Below are positions 1 through 11,534 of a DNA stretch of 64,000 nt, one piece after another (the first letter of the stretch is position 1; each line of letters starts with the position of its first letter). The notes beneath the pieces are model-generated. The model worked only from the letters and a program-made list of their open reading frames with translations. It had not been told where the DNA came from and did no database searches. Origin of the DNA: Miscanthus floridulus (taxonomy: Eukaryota > Streptophyta > Magnoliopsida > Poales > Poaceae); contig NC_089581.1 of the NCBI RefSeq assembly GCF_019320115.1, positions 73,458,101-73,522,100 on the forward strand, in the 5' to 3' direction. The position numbers and the translations under genes were made by a program.

Positions 1-560
1 GGCTAGACAACCCAACTCAACTGTACTTGCATGCTGTCAATTTTCGGTTATCCTCTTTTTGAGGACAATTGCCGTCGTATAGAATTGGATTGGACCACCA
101 AACATACTAGTCATGTGGGCTATTGGGCTTGGTTGCTGACAAGTACGTAAGGCTAATTCTAAGCCTAAACGACCTGTTTGATTGCTGCTTGGGAAATTTG
201 CCTCGGCCAGGGATAGTTGCCACACGTCCGATTGTAGAATTTTGGGGCTAGAATTGTTTACCTGGACCATACATGCTTGATAGGCCACAATCAAAACAGG
301 CCCTAAATGCATTTAGATCCTACTAGTATTTGGTAGTGTTGCCATGTAAAACTGGCAAGACATTCCTTCAAAAAAAGAAACAAAGAACTAACAAGACTTG
401 AGAATTATGGGGAATTAGATTTGACTTGTTTCCCATTTTTCAAAATAAGTGCTGGTTTTGATAAATTTGTCAAATTATATACTGGACAAAACATGATATT
501 CTCAGCATGCTACTATAAGCACATCCAATGAGTAAAAGGTACACATCCAAGTCGCAGAAG
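1..560. other. AT-rich flank, no gene seen
   Basis: The stretch is AT-rich with only short, unconvincing open frames and no recognised domain, RNA gene or repeat end. It lies downstream, on the minus strand, of the GC-rich exon-like block at 561-1149, so it could be intron or intergenic DNA of that putative gene. This is inference. Confidence 0.4.
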
Positions 561-596
561 CTCAAACTTGGGAGGGACAAGGAGGAGGGAGGAAGG

Positions 597-930
597 ACTC
601 ACTAGATCTTAGGATGAGGCAAGGCGGCTAGGCGGGGGCAGTCATGGAGCAGTGGAGATTGAGCCGGTGCGGTCCGGTCGGTGGGCGGCGGCGGCACTAG
701 ATAAGCTTCACGCAGTCGAGCGTTGAGGTGGCGGCGGCAGCCCCAGGATCTACAAGAAAGAGAAGAGAGGATGAGACCCGAAACCAGATAAAACATGATA
801 TTCTTGGGAGAGAGGAAGGGCTCACCGGTTCTTGGGACGAGGCAAGGTAGCCAGGTGGGGGCAGTCATGGAGCAAGGGTGGAGATCGAGCCGACGTGGTC
901 ACGTCTACGGGCGGGCGGCGGCGGCGGTGA
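597..930 (-). repeat. Tandemly duplicated exon-like segment
   Basis: Two blocks about 235 bp apart (roughly 597-690 and 828-925) share a diverged sequence. On the minus strand both read CTCCATGACTGCCCCC, then CCTTGCCTC, and each ends in a GTGAG donor-like site followed by CCTTCCTC. This looks like duplication of a segment containing an exon end and its splice donor. Confidence 0.55.
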
Positions 931-966
931 CGGTGGCACTAGATCAGGCTCAGGTAGGTTGAGGCG

Positions 967-1023
967 AAACCCTAGCGGAGGAGAGGCAGCGAGAAACAGT
1001 CTGAGAAGAAAACCAAAACCCTA
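967..1023. promoter_or_regulatory. Two telo-box motifs (AAACCCTA)
   Basis: AAACCCTA occurs at 967-974 and 1016-1023, 49 bp apart. Telo-boxes are common near transcription starts of plant housekeeping and translation genes and are bound by TRB-type factors. Here they sit in the putative 5' region of the minus-strand gene. Functional status is inferred from the motif alone. Confidence 0.35.
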
Positions 1024-1149
1024 GCGGGATAGGTTGAGGCAGGCTCACCATTAGCGTGAGTCGAAGCGACAAGAAGGCGGAGGAGAGGCGGCGATGGGAT
1101 GCCGGGGCGACAACGGTGGCCTCGCGACTAGCGGCTACGTGAGCGAAGG

Positions 1150-1154
1150 AAGAG
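1150..1154. repeat. TSD AAGAG of element A (left copy)
   Basis: AAGAG directly precedes the left end (TGTAGCACCC) of A. The same 5 bp follow its right end at 17108-17112. The exact match fixes A's boundaries. Confidence 0.85.
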
Positions 1155-3095
1155 TGTAGCACCCGGTTTTAAGAACAAAACTAGATACACACCATATGTG
1201 AGCCCAGGAAGTCAAATCTCACATATAGCTACAAATAAATGTAATATCAATAGACAATGCTTAAATACATAGCATAATAGTATAAAGATTATAACCTCAG
1301 AGTATAGACAGCGGAAAGACAACTCCGATCTTTAGGCGAAGACTCTAAATCCAAAGGGACAACTGACTGGTTGATCACAAGCCTAATTCCTCTAAACTCT
1401 AGCAATCTGGTACCCATCTGGGATTTTTATCTAAATAATTAAAAAATAAAGCAAGCATAAGTACATATCATACTCAACAAATATAACATGGTGTTCATGA
1501 GGCTCAAAAGCCTGACACTGGTTTAACTACGATTAGCTTTTAATGAGTCATGATTTTAGCAATTAAGTAGCAATAAGTTCATCACAAGCCCATATAAATA
1601 CATGATTAGGCAAACATGAATAATGAATAGCATAAACAATTAACCATTAGTGAACATCTTCATCATCCATATCATTAGTGTTCATCATCTATTCCATAAG
1701 GGTTCTAAGGCCGCTCGTAACCGTGAGCACGGCTGATATACCAGTTTTACACTATGCAGAGGTTGTACACTTTCACTGTGAGTCATGATTTACCCTTTCG
1801 CCTGAGGTCACGAGCCTCTTGACCCACTACCAAGGAAGGTTGGCAGGGTTTACTATGAAGCCTTTCAAAGGTTCGTCTAATAAGTTAGGGCTGCTAAGGT
1901 TTCCCCATCAACAAGCATGAACCCCCCTCCAAGGAGTGACTAACAATATACAAAGAAACCAAAGTGCACTCTCTTGGCAGGCCAAGATCATACAAACTGG
2001 AGCCCCTCTTGCGCCATAAAGGTAACCTCTAACAAGCTAGAAAAGGTCCTCATACTGAGCTAAAGCCAGAGCCATATAACCCTCACAGCTGTACTGTAAG
2101 TCCCGGATGATCACTTACAGATAAGTCCTTAGGGAGAGGAATCTAGAGCACCATAAAAGCAGCCCAATGCTCTAGCCCCCTGATTCCATGTTGCTAAAAA
2201 CATCTTTTAGTGTTTATCGCATATACCATTAGTCAAGTTACAAGATCATGGTTGTAGTTGAGCACTAGCAAAGCTACCCAATGCATATCCCAAAGGCATC
2301 AAGGTACAAGTACAAATTACTAGGAAATCCTTAGTGGTAGTTAAGGTAGACACATGCAGTATGAATTAAATGATTAAAGGTGTATAGGACAACAAGGAAG
2401 ATCCCATGCTATACTTGCCTTAAACACCGATCCTTCGGTAAGCTTTAATCTTCAATGTTCTTCTTCTTCTTGATCACCACGTATACCTCACCGACTGGAC
2501 ATAATCATAAAGCACCACACAAGCATCCATACAATCATACATGATGCAAACAATAGATCTAAATTAGAACAGTACACCAAACATAAAATCAAGATAAAAA
2601 GTTTATAAAATGAATCTACGTCTCACTACGAACACAAAGACGCGAGAAGCACGCTAATCGAAGCTACGGTTGAAAAGATACAACTACCGAAAGATCTACT
2701 CATAAAACTATTAGCTACATGTGTTTTAATTATATAAAAACATATATATGATATTGTATAGAGATTATCATTTAAGTCAAATTTAGATTTGATTTATAAA
2801 ACTAAAGTAAAACAAATCATATTCTATTTATAAAATCTAGTTGCATAATTATTAATCAAGATATGATTTAAACATGAAATTTCAGAAATAGTAATATGGT
2901 AACCACTGTTACTAACACGTAGATCTCATCGATATGAATCTAACGCAACTTGAATGGGTCAAAACGGATCTAAACGCAAAAGATATGAAATAAACAAGAT
3001 TTCCTTTATTAAAATAATAGATTAAATCTAACCTCAAATTTTAGAAGTTGAAAACCTACTTAACAGTAGTATGAACATGTAGATTATGAAATTAT
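1155..3095 (-). mobile_element. Element A, solo LTR, left part
   Basis: Left part of a Ty3/gypsy-type solo LTR, cut in two by B. A's own sequence totals 2.93 kb (1155-3095 plus 16116-17107), runs TG...CA, and is flanked by identical AAGAG. No PBS, polypurine tract or pol sequence is present, hence a solo LTR left by recombination. I chose minus orientation because the right end read in reverse begins TGTCACACCC, like other LTR starts here, and because CAGCGGAAA and GAGGCTCA motifs occur in the same order as in minus-strand LTRs of B. A short motif (TCTAACGCAACTTGAATGGG) near 2940 recurs in diverged form just after B at 16119. Confidence 0.75.
3091..3095. repeat. TSD ATTAT of element B (left copy)
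   Basis: ATTAT occurs at 3091-3095 and again at 16111-16115, immediately outside B. The exact match requires the left LTR end to read TATGG, a G-to-A variant of the TGTGG seen at the other LTR. Confidence 0.85.
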
Positions 3096-6000
3096 TATGG
3101 CAGAACCTCCTAAGTTATAGGGCCCACATGCACCTGTCACTGTCCAACGACCTTTGACATTTATGCATATGTTTCCATTAACTTAAAAAGACTGTCGGGT
3201 GTCCTCGGGGAACCCCGAATCATCCACGATTTCCGAGCAGGATCATGTTACAGAGTCATTGCAGTATTACAACATTTATTCAAATATATGCATCAGAGTA
3301 AAAACAGCGGAAGTCTTACAATAACATAATTTACAAAACAGTAGTTTCAAACCTCGCAACTAGGTTCGATGTTTATTACAAAACGAAATAGTGGAGTGGC
3401 ATTATAATATAATACAAAACACACAAGGAGATTGCCCTGCCCAAGGGCCACACATTTACTTCTCATTGTCATCACAAGGTACAACTGTCATGCAGCACGA
3501 TCCAAAACAGATCTGCTCATGAGGCTCACCTGCAACAAGGGTCAACGAACCCTGAGTACAAAAGTACTCAACAAGACTTAACCGAAATAAAACTGATAGA
3601 ACTCAGGAATGCAGGTTCAGGGATTCAAGGTATGGTTTTAGCAATAATCGAAGTTATTTCGCGTAAAAGCTCTTTTAACAAAATTCTTTATTTCAACAAT
3701 TTAAACTTCATAAAATCATATACAAAGATGACACGATCCGTAATGAGATCATGAAACTTCATATCCAACACCTTCATCAACCATTCTCAAGTTCTAGTTA
3801 TTAATACTACGATGATGAACAGTGAGTTGAGTCTCCATAACCGAGGAGCAACGACGATTCGAACCGATTAAACCCAGCTGGGGATTCTAGACCACACGAC
3901 ATATGTAGGTCCCCGACCTACATATACCAACCTACCCTCAGATCCTCTAAAATAAGAACGGGTCCGCGCCACCCGAGAACACAGTACTCCACCATTCCAG
4001 CCCATGGCCACGTGGGTACACGCTATTCCCGCCATCTCTCCACTCCCAGTGCACGAGTAGCCATTCTCGTAATAGAATCGCCAAGTTCAGGCTTACCGGA
4101 GTATGTGGTTAGTACTACAAATTCTCACCTCATGCAATTCAACAACGGACGTGCCTTAATCGACACAGGCGGAAAGAACCCGCTCACAAGACCTCCATGT
4201 CTTGTGGCTCACACACACCGAGTCCGCCCGGTCTAGATTTATTACTCCACATTCCCATATCACATGCTAACATAATTAACCGATGTTCCATTTAAAACTT
4301 GCAGGTGGCAGGTAATCACCCGACTTTTATCGTTCTATGCATAGCTAAGCAAAACTAGGCATATACGAGTTTAAAAACTGGTAATATGGTAAATATGGAA
4401 TAACAAGGATGGTAATGCACCAATTAGGCTCTTACTTAACTCCTAATCACTTAATGCAGTAACGGAAAGCAAAAGCAAAATTAATTTGTAAAACACAAGG
4501 TAGGGTTGTATGCATCCGGGGCTTGCCTTCGTTGACGGAAAAGTCCGGCTCCTGCGTCGTTTCACAAGTATTCGATCCGACCTCAACAGACGGATTAACC
4601 TCCTCAACAACTTGATTAACTACCGCGTGTTCACCTTCGTTCACTACACGTAATAACAATGCCATGTTTAACATGATGCGGAATTACGAAACATGATGCT
4701 CGATGATGGATACAAAAATTAAGAATTTGAATACAACTTTCCTTCGCGGTATAGTTGCAAGTCAAACAGACTAAATCTTTTTCGTAACACATACATCAAT
4801 TGCCAAGGATCATTATCAACTAATGAGCCAAGGTCATCACTCAATCCAAAATTACAAACAAAACCTAAATCACTAAAGGTTACCATTTGCTTTTATGAAT
4901 TAATTATTTAATTAAAATTATGAAATAAATCAACTTATTCTAATTGAGCTCAAAATTTTAGTAAATGTTCATTACATGATAACTAAGTGGCAAAACAAAT
5001 TTCATAATTTTTGGACAAGTAAATAAGCCTAGAAAAATCATGGAAAGTCATTTATTAATTAATTGAGCAATTTTTATCATACCCCAAAAATACTGGAAAT
5101 CAATATTTCAAATTTTTGTTATATAATATACATCATAGAGAATTCACACAAAAATTTTCATAATTTTTGGAGCTCTAAATAATTCTACACAAAAATAACA
5201 AATTACAGCACTATTCATTTAATTCTGAAAAATAGAAAATCCACTTAGAACGTTGAGTCACTGACACCCGGGTCCCACATGTCATCTTCAACCTCCGACG
5301 TTGACCATGGCAGCGACGGCTCTGACCGGCGATTTCTCGCCGACGGTGAGATCACCGGCGACGACCAACGTACCAAAATGATCACCAAGTCTAGGCGCAT
5401 CGATTTATGGCACTAACGCGACCAATTACGGACTGAACCGAGCACTACGTCGACCATGGCGGCCACGACGGCGCTGCTGCACTACGCCGGCGATGGGAGA
5501 CCTGTAAAGCTTAAACGGATGGCTCAGGAAGCACCAGCAGCTCACCCCGAACGTATTGAAGCAAGGAGCGAGGTCGGAGAAGCAACGGAGAGGCGTGACG
5601 ACGATCATGGTGATCACGGCGGAGCAAAACGTCGTCGGCGATGGTGTACCGGCGACTGCAGTGGTCAAAATGAACAACCAACTATGGAGTAAGCACCACA
5701 GTATCGAGACGAAACAGAATCAGCCAAAACCAGGGACGAAGATGCACCGTGGAGCTCTGGCCGCGGCGAATCAGCGCTCGGCGGAGGAGTTGCCGGCAGC
5801 GAGGAAGAAGACGATGCAACTCGAGTTCCTGACTTAGACTAGCTGAATTGGTGGGTTGGCTGGATGCGCAAGGATATGGCGGAGCTGGAGCACGCTTTGC
5901 CGAGATGGCAACGGCGCTAAGTCGACGGCGAGAGCTCGACAGAGCTGCGGCGGTGGCGACGGGAAAAAACAGAGGAAGAAGAAAAACGACGACGACGGCG

Positions 6001-6698
6001 CCTCGGTTCAAATAACACGGCTCAGAAGCACAAGGAAGCTACGCTGTGGCCTTCACCGCGCCAGCGCGACGCCAAAGACGGCCACGACCGCGCCTGGAAG
6101 CAAACCGAAGATCGCCGGCCATGTAGCTTCGGCGGTGGACACTGTTCCTCCAAATTACAGAATTGCCATTCGCCAAAATTCACAAATTACTCTCAAATTT
6201 TCATAACAACTCAAAAATCTCCAAAAACAAAAGTTGTTCAAAATCAAAAGTTCTACAACTTTGCTTTTATAACCTATCTTCTAATTCGGTCTAGATTTTG
6301 AAATGATCTTTTAAATTCAAATAGGGGATATTTAACGAATTACGCCTTTTTGAATTACTCAAAATTTTTCTAAACAACTTGAAAAACTCCAAAAATAAAC
6401 TTTGCTTAACTTGCCAAGCTCTACACTTTTGCTTTTGGGATCAACCCCAAAATATGCTTAGATTTTGAAATGGATTTTCAGGGTAGGATTTAAATGCTGA
6501 AAATCGGGGTTTTCTCCAAAAATTCAAAAATCCAAACAAACTTTAAATTTAAGTCAAACAATACAATTCAACACATACCACATGAATATAAACTCGTTTT
6601 AGTGTATGCATCTCAAAGTTTTCACCAAATTCCAAATGCTTTGCAATGCATATGATGATATGTCAGGTTTTAGTATTTTAAACACCCGAGGTGTTACA
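3096..6698 (-). repeat. B 3' LTR
   Basis: The 3,603-bp LTR starts (minus strand) TGTAACACCTCGGGTG and ends in CCATA where the partner LTR has CCACA. It abuts the polypurine tract at 6699. It contains a CpG-rich block (about 5275-6140), a perfect palindrome TGAGTAC/GTACTCA at 3553-3570, and TCGGGGAACCCCGA near the outer end. Short open frames in the CpG-rich block are not counted as genes. Confidence 0.95.
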
Positions 6699-6714
6699 AT
6701 CCTTCCCCCTAAAA
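6699..6714 (-). other. B polypurine tract
   Basis: On the minus strand CTTTTAGGGGGAAGGA plus T directly precedes the 3' LTR. This is the position and composition expected of the primer for plus-strand DNA synthesis. Element C has the same tract at 35955-35970. Confidence 0.85.
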
Positions 6715-6864
6715 GAAATCTCGCCCCGAGATTCAAAGCCATAGAGTAAGTAATGGAAAAGGAAATGTGTCGTGAGAACACATACCAAATCTGTCCATAA
6801 AACAGCTGAGGTCCCTATACAAAACACAACTTGTACAACCGAACTCAACTAACATTACTCTATT

Positions 6865-9800
6865 CTATATTGACGCTAGAAACTCTGGAAACTTTTCTAA
6901 CAAGTAATCTTCTGATTCCCAAGTAGCTTCCTCTTCTGAATGTTGATTCCATTGTATTTTATAGAACTTGATTGTCCGTCTTCGAGTAACACGGTCTTTC
7001 TGATCTAACACTCGGATAGGATATTCGGAATAAGTTAAATCCGGTTCTAGTTCCACTCCTTCAACTTCAACATTTTGTTCAGGCACTCGGAGACACTTCT
7101 TCAATTGAGAAACATGGAACACATCATGCACAGCTGTGAGATGTTCAGGTAATTTCAAGCGATATGCCACTTTTCCATACCTCTCCAAAATTTGATATGG
7201 TCCAATGTATCGGGGTGCCAACTTTCCTTTAACACCAAAACGGTTAACTCCCTTCATTGGTGATACTTTCAGATATACAAAATCTCCTTTGTTGAATACC
7301 AATGGTCTCCGTCGTCTATCCGCATAACTCTTTTGGCGGGACTGAGCTATCTTCAGATTATTCTGTATTTGCCTAACCTTGTCTTCTGTTTCTTTCACAA
7401 GGTCAACTCCAAAGAATCTTCTCTCTCCTGGCTCAGACCAACTCAATGATGTTCTGCATCTACGACCATAGAGTGCTTCAAATGGAGCCATTCTAATGCT
7501 TTCCTGATAACTATTGTTGTATGAGAACTCGGCCAAAGGTAAGCACTCATCCCACTTATTGGAATAGTTAAGGACACAACATCTTAACATGTCTTCAAGT
7601 ACTTGATTGACTCTTTCAGTCTGCCCATCAGTCTGCGGATGATAAGCTGTACTATACAGAAGTTTGGTACCTAACGAAGCATGTAAATGTTTCCAAAAGC
7701 TGGAGACAAATTGTGTACCCCTATCTGACACTATAGTCTTGGGTACTCCATGGAGACTCATGATTCTTGCCAAATACATCTTAGCATATTGGATCGTAGG
7801 ATATATGGTCTTGACTGGAAGAAAATGTGCTGACTTAGTGAGTCGATCTACAATAACCCATACTGAGTCAAATCCCTTTGATGTCTTGGGTAGACCAACA
7901 ATAAAATCCATACTGATGTCCTCCCACTTCCAAGATGGAATAGGTAATGGTTGTAATTCACCAGCAGACCTCAAATGTATAGCTTTCACCTTTTGACAGG
8001 TATCACACTTCGCTATATATCTAGCAATCTCTATTTTCATTTTAGTCCACCAGAATCTTTGCTTCAAATCATGGTACATCTTGTTGCTTCCCGGATGGAT
8101 AGATAACCTAGTAGCATGTGCCTCATCTAGAATTGACTGCCGCAACTCAGGAACTTTTGGTACCACCAGGCGATCCTTGAACCATAACACATCTTCATCA
8201 TCTATACTAAAACATTCTGCTTTTCCATCCCTGACTCTTTCCTTGATATGGGATATACCCTTGTTTTCCTTTTGAGCAGCAATAACTTGATCTCGAATAG
8301 TAGCTTCAACAATTATGTTGGTCAAACTTCCTTGTTGAATTACTTCTACATTCAACTTCTCCATTTCTTGGCATAAATTCAAACCCATTGTTCTCACTGT
8401 CAGACAATTGCAATAACTTTTGCGACTAAGGGCATCTGCAACCACATTTGCTCTACCCGGGTGATAATGTACTTCCAAATCATAATCCTTAATCAGTTCT
8501 AACCATCTTCTTTGTCGCATGTTTAATTCTGACTGAGTGAAGATATACTTTAAGCTTTTGTGATCGGTGTAAATATGGCACGTATTACCAAGCAGGTAAT
8601 GTCGCCAAATCTTTAGAGCATGAACCACAGCTGCTAACTCCAAGTCATGGGTCGGATAGTGTTCTTCATGTTGCTTAAGTTGCCTAGATGCATAGGCAAT
8701 GACTCGGCCTTCTTGCATCAACACACATCCAATACCAATACCTGAAGCATCACAATAAACATCAAACGGCTTCTCGATATCAGGTTGAGCTAACACTGGT
8801 GCAGTAGTCAACAGCCTTTTTAAAGTCTGGAAAGCCTCTTCACAATCTGATGACCAGACAAACTTGACTTGGTTCTTCAACAATTCAGTTATAGGTTTTG
8901 ATACTTTAGAGAATTCTGGAATAAACCGACGGTAATACCCCGCCAATCCAAGAAAACTCCGAACTTGATGAACTGTGGTTGGCGGTTTCCAATCAAGCAC
9001 ATCCCTCACTTTGCCGGGATCAACTGCAACTCCTTCAGCTGACAAGACATGTCCAAGAAATTGCACTTCCTTAAGCCAAAAATCACACTTGCTGAACTTG
9101 GCATATAGTTGATGTTCTCTCAAGCGGGTCAGAACAATTCTGAGATGTTCCGCATGTTCTTCCTTATTCTTGGAATACACTAGAATGTCATCAATAAACA
9201 CCACTACAAACTTGTCTAGCTCAGGCATGAATACTGAGTTCATCAGATACATGAAATGAGCGGGAGCATTTGTCAAACCAAAAGACATCACCAAGTATTC
9301 ATATAATCCGTATCTTGTGGTAAATGCCGTTTTGGGAATATCTTCAGGCTTTATCTTAATTTGGTGATACCCTGATCTCAAATCTATCTTGGAGAAAACT
9401 TTGGCTCCGGCCAACTGATCAAAAAGCAAATCTATCCGAGGTAATGGATACTTATTTTTGATGGTCACTTCATTCAACGGACGATAGTCAACACATAACC
9501 TCAGGGTCTCATCTTTCTTTTTCACAAAAATTGCCGGACATCCCCAAGGTGAAGAACTAGGTTGGATAAACCCTTTCTCAATCAATTCTTGTAACTGAGT
9601 CTTCAACTCGGCCAATTCCTTAGGTGGCATCCTATAAGCTCTCCGAGAAATCGGAGCTGTTCCAGGTTGTAACTCTATATTGAACTGTACATCCCTATCG
9701 GGTGGTAGACCGGGTAAATCTTCAGGAAACACATCCGGAAATTCACACACTACCGAAATATCTCTAATCTCTTTGACAGCAGTCGCACAAATCTTGCCCA

Positions 9801-10812
9801 CTGATCTTCTTAGGGTTGGAAGTTGGATGAGAAGTTGAGAATTACTATCAGGCAAACTTACTCTTAAGGTCCTATTCAAAACATCTATAACAGCCTTATG
9901 CTGATACATCCAATTCATTCCCAAGATTACATCTATATCCTGATCCTTAAGGATAATCATGGTAGTGGGAAAAATATGCCCACCCAGGTTTACGGGTACC
10001 TGGTATACCATTTCCTTAGTACACAGACGTCCCCCGGGCGACTGTATAAAGAAACTTTCCTTTGTTGCCCCAATTGAAATTTCATACTTCATGACAAATG
10101 TTCTATTGATGAATGAATGCGATGCGCCAGAATCAAAAAGTATAACTGCAGGGTGATTGGCGACAGGAAACATACCCATCATCACTGGCTCTCCTTCAGG
10201 AATTTCCCCGGCTTGAATATAGAAAACCCTTCCTGTCTTCCTCTCATCTTTGCCCTTCTGAGCATTCTGATTGTGGTTCTTGTTTGGTGCTTGACCTTGT
10301 TGTTGATTGGTAGGGGCCTTCTGATAATTTTGATTAGCCTGCCTAGGATATGGACAATCCCTGGAGAAATGACCAGTCCTTCCACAATTGTAACACGGAT
10401 AGTTGTGACCCTGGGATGTTGGAGCATTGCCACCAGAAGCATTGGTTGACTGTGAGTTCGGATAGGTTATAGCAGGACGGACATTTGACTGTTGCCCGGC
10501 TTGGAACTGCGGCGGACGATAAGGAGGACGATAATGGTTTACGGGATGATAAATCACTCTCTGCCTCTTCTGGTTTCCACTAAAAGGTCCAGACGGCACA
10601 TTCTTTTTCTTCTTGAGCTCCTTATGCTGCCGATACTTTGCCTCTGAAGCAATTGCAATATTTACTGCCTCATGATAAGTGATATTCGTACAGGCTGTCA
10701 TCATTGTCTGCAGTTTGGTATTCAGACCTCTCATGAACCATTTCTTTTTCTTGGCATCCGTATTGACATGTTCAGATGCATACTTGTGACAGATGATTAA
10801 ATCTTCCCACAT
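6865..10812 (-). CDS. B pol: gag C-terminus, protease, RT, RNase H, integrase, chromodomain
   Basis: An uninterrupted 1315-residue frame. In order: the gag C-terminal part with a CCHC zinc knuckle ([14 protein letters not shown], 140-153); aspartic protease ([10 protein letters not shown], 225-234); reverse transcriptase with FIDD at 539-542; RNase H (YCDASG 686-691, YTD near 750); integrase with zinc-binding H899, H906, C936, C939 and catalytic D969, D1030, E1066; a GPY/F-type module (about 1203-1207); and a chromodomain (about 1264-1303, ending [12 protein letters not shown]). The chromodomain keeps the central Trp (IQW, 1288) but has His at 1291 where many have Tyr/Phe. The frame overlaps the gag N-terminal frame by 41 nt; in element C the two are one frame, so the first ATG here is probably not a natural start but the result of a 1-base insertion at 10783. 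Proteins act in the virus-like particle and nucleus to copy and integrate the element. Confidence 0.93.
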   Translation of the reverse strand: MWEDLIICHKYASEHVNTDAKKKKWFMRGLNTKLQTMMTACTNITYHEAVNIAIASEAKYRQHKELKKKKNVPSGPFSGNQKRQRVIYHPVNHYRPPYRPPQFQAGQQSNVRPAITYPNSQSTNASGGNAPTSQGHNYPCYNCGRTGHFSRDCPYPRQANQNYQKAPTNQQQGQAPNKNHNQNAQKGKDERKTGRVFYIQAGEIPEGEPVMMGMFPVANHPAVILFDSGASHSFINRTFVMKYEISIGATKESFFIQSPGGRLCTKEMVYQVPVNLGGHIFPTTMIILKDQDIDVILGMNWMYQHKAVIDVLNRTLRVSLPDSNSQLLIQLPTLRRSVGKICATAVKEIRDISVVCEFPDVFPEDLPGLPPDRDVQFNIELQPGTAPISRRAYRMPPKELAELKTQLQELIEKGFIQPSSSPWGCPAIFVKKKDETLRLCVDYRPLNEVTIKNKYPLPRIDLLFDQLAGAKVFSKIDLRSGYHQIKIKPEDIPKTAFTTRYGLYEYLVMSFGLTNAPAHFMYLMNSVFMPELDKFVVVFIDDILVYSKNKEEHAEHLRIVLTRLREHQLYAKFSKCDFWLKEVQFLGHVLSAEGVAVDPGKVRDVLDWKPPTTVHQVRSFLGLAGYYRRFIPEFSKVSKPITELLKNQVKFVWSSDCEEAFQTLKRLLTTAPVLAQPDIEKPFDVYCDASGIGIGCVLMQEGRVIAYASRQLKQHEEHYPTHDLELAAVVHALKIWRHYLLGNTCHIYTDHKSLKYIFTQSELNMRQRRWLELIKDYDLEVHYHPGRANVVADALSRKSYCNCLTVRTMGLNLCQEMEKLNVEVIQQGSLTNIIVEATIRDQVIAAQKENKGISHIKERVRDGKAECFSIDDEDVLWFKDRLVVPKVPELRQSILDEAHATRLSIHPGSNKMYHDLKQRFWWTKMKIEIARYIAKCDTCQKVKAIHLRSAGELQPLPIPSWKWEDISMDFIVGLPKTSKGFDSVWVIVDRLTKSAHFLPVKTIYPTIQYAKMYLARIMSLHGVPKTIVSDRGTQFVSSFWKHLHASLGTKLLYSTAYHPQTDGQTERVNQVLEDMLRCCVLNYSNKWDECLPLAEFSYNNSYQESIRMAPFEALYGRRCRTSLSWSEPGERRFFGVDLVKETEDKVRQIQNNLKIAQSRQKSYADRRRRPLVFNKGDFVYLKVSPMKGVNRFGVKGKLAPRYIGPYQILERYGKVAYRLKLPEHLTAVHDVFHVSQLKKCLRVPEQNVEVEGVELEPDLTYSEYPIRVLDQKDRVTRRRTIKFYKIQWNQHSEEEATWESEDYLLEKFPEFLASI

Positions 10813-11374
10813 ACTGCATTACGGTTTGATCTCCTTGCTTCAAAGCAAGGAATTCATCCAGCTTCATAGCCATCACTCCTTCTAGGATATAATGGGCTCT
10901 GAAAGCAGTGCGAAATTCTGTCCAAGTTAACGGAATGCCTGCGGGTTGCATGGCCATCAGATTTGCATACCAAGCACCAGCTGCACCTCTAAGTTGCTGG
11001 GCAGCAAACACCGGTTTCTGAAACTCTGTGCAGTGAATAAGATCAAATTTCTGCTCCATGGTCCTAAGCCAGTCATCAGCCTCCAGTGGTTCATCTGCCT
11101 TGGTGAACACCGGGGGTTTTGTATCTGTGAAATCCACATAGGTAGCCTCATGCCTGTTATAATTGCGGCCACGGTTTCCATGCATCTGATTCTGATTACT
11201 TTGAGCCATCTCATGAAGCAAACGAGAATTTTCCACAGTCACATTGACTAATGCAGCGATAGCATCAGCCAGATTGGTCGGCATCGGTGGCGGGTTAGGG
11301 ATATCATCATCATCTTGTGAAGTACCAGGAATATGCGATCCCCGCGTACGACGCATCTGCTCATAACAAACCAA
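10772..11374 (-). pseudogene. B gag, N-terminal part (frameshifted)
   Basis: A 200-residue frame with a typical Ty3/gypsy Gag capsid region (Retrotrans_gag type): DWLRTMEQKFDLI, then WTEFRTAFRAHYI and a [11 protein letters not shown] segment. Gag forms the particle that packages element RNA. The frame ends early because there is one extra base (plus-strand C at 10783) relative to element C, where the same segment runs on unbroken to the zinc knuckle. The rest of Gag therefore lies in the pol frame. The ATG at 11374 is used here; a second ATG six codons downstream directly follows an acceptor-like GAGCAG, and only that one is kept in C. Confidence 0.85.
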
Positions 11375-11534
11375 ACTTTATTCACAAGCCTTTATTGAAT
11401 TGCACAAAAGCTTACTCCAGACACATTACATAGGGTTTACTACTATAAACACCAGAACCTGTAAGTACCAAAACAAGATACATAACTTAACTATAACTAA
11501 CTATTATACAACTCTACTCTTTTCCGTGATTACT
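11375..11534 (-). promoter_or_regulatory. ORF1-gag spacer with poly(A)-like and acceptor-like signals
   Basis: On the minus strand the 160-bp spacer contains two AATAAA motifs (in TTCAATAAAGGC and GTGAATAAAG) shortly before gag. A T-rich stretch ending GAGCAG lies directly before the second gag ATG. Element C keeps the first AATAAA and the acceptor-like end. This suggests ORF1 may form its own 3' end, or be skipped by splicing to reach gag. Inference only. Confidence 0.4.

Larger units (their letters stand above)
561..1149 (-). other. Putative 5' exons of a host gene (minus strand)
   Basis: This block is GC-rich, unlike its surroundings. On the minus strand it has plant-like splice signals: a donor (GTGAGC) near 826 and an acceptor ending TTTCTTGTAG near 752 would define an intron of about 75 bp. 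A second acceptor-like TTCTTCTCAG sits near 1002 and another donor (GTGAGT) near 599. Removing the 75-bp intron joins open frames on both sides, but no protein family is recognisable and the peptide is Pro/Arg-rich low complexity, so this may be 5' UTR. Two AAACCCTA boxes and a TATA box beyond solo LTR A (17438-17447) fit a promoter/5'-leader region that A split. It could equally be a gene fragment. No product can be assigned. Confidence 0.3.

Noticed and set aside
3098..3102. LTR end at TGGCAG for the B/C family
   Set aside because: With TGGCAG as the end no TSD is exact. Ends at TGTGGCAG (TATGGCAG in B's 3' LTR) give exact ATTAT for B and exact ATGGG for the solo LTR.
4447..4674. 75-codon frame in B's LTRs (also 13862-14089), with relatives in C's LTRs (28516-28842, 37804-38130)
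   Set aside because: Comparing B and C, I count about twice as many amino-acid-changing as silent differences, as expected without selection. It lies within LTR sequence and has no known domain.
5456..6206. Overlapping frames on both strands in the CpG-rich LTR block (also 14840-15619, 18462-18754, 41505-41871, 56626-57370)
   Set aside because: GC-rich sequence has few stops; frames overlap on both strands, differ between LTR copies, and have low-complexity Arg/Ala/Pro composition.
7664..7996. Plus-strand frames over B's pol (e.g. 7664-7996, 8081-8275, 10117-10449) and similar minus-strand frames over C's pol
   Set aside because: They are antisense to a long real frame and have no independent features.
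10772..10812. Programmed frameshift between gag and pol in B
   Set aside because: Element C has gag and pol in one continuous frame; B has a simple extra base at 10783 and no slippery site is evident.
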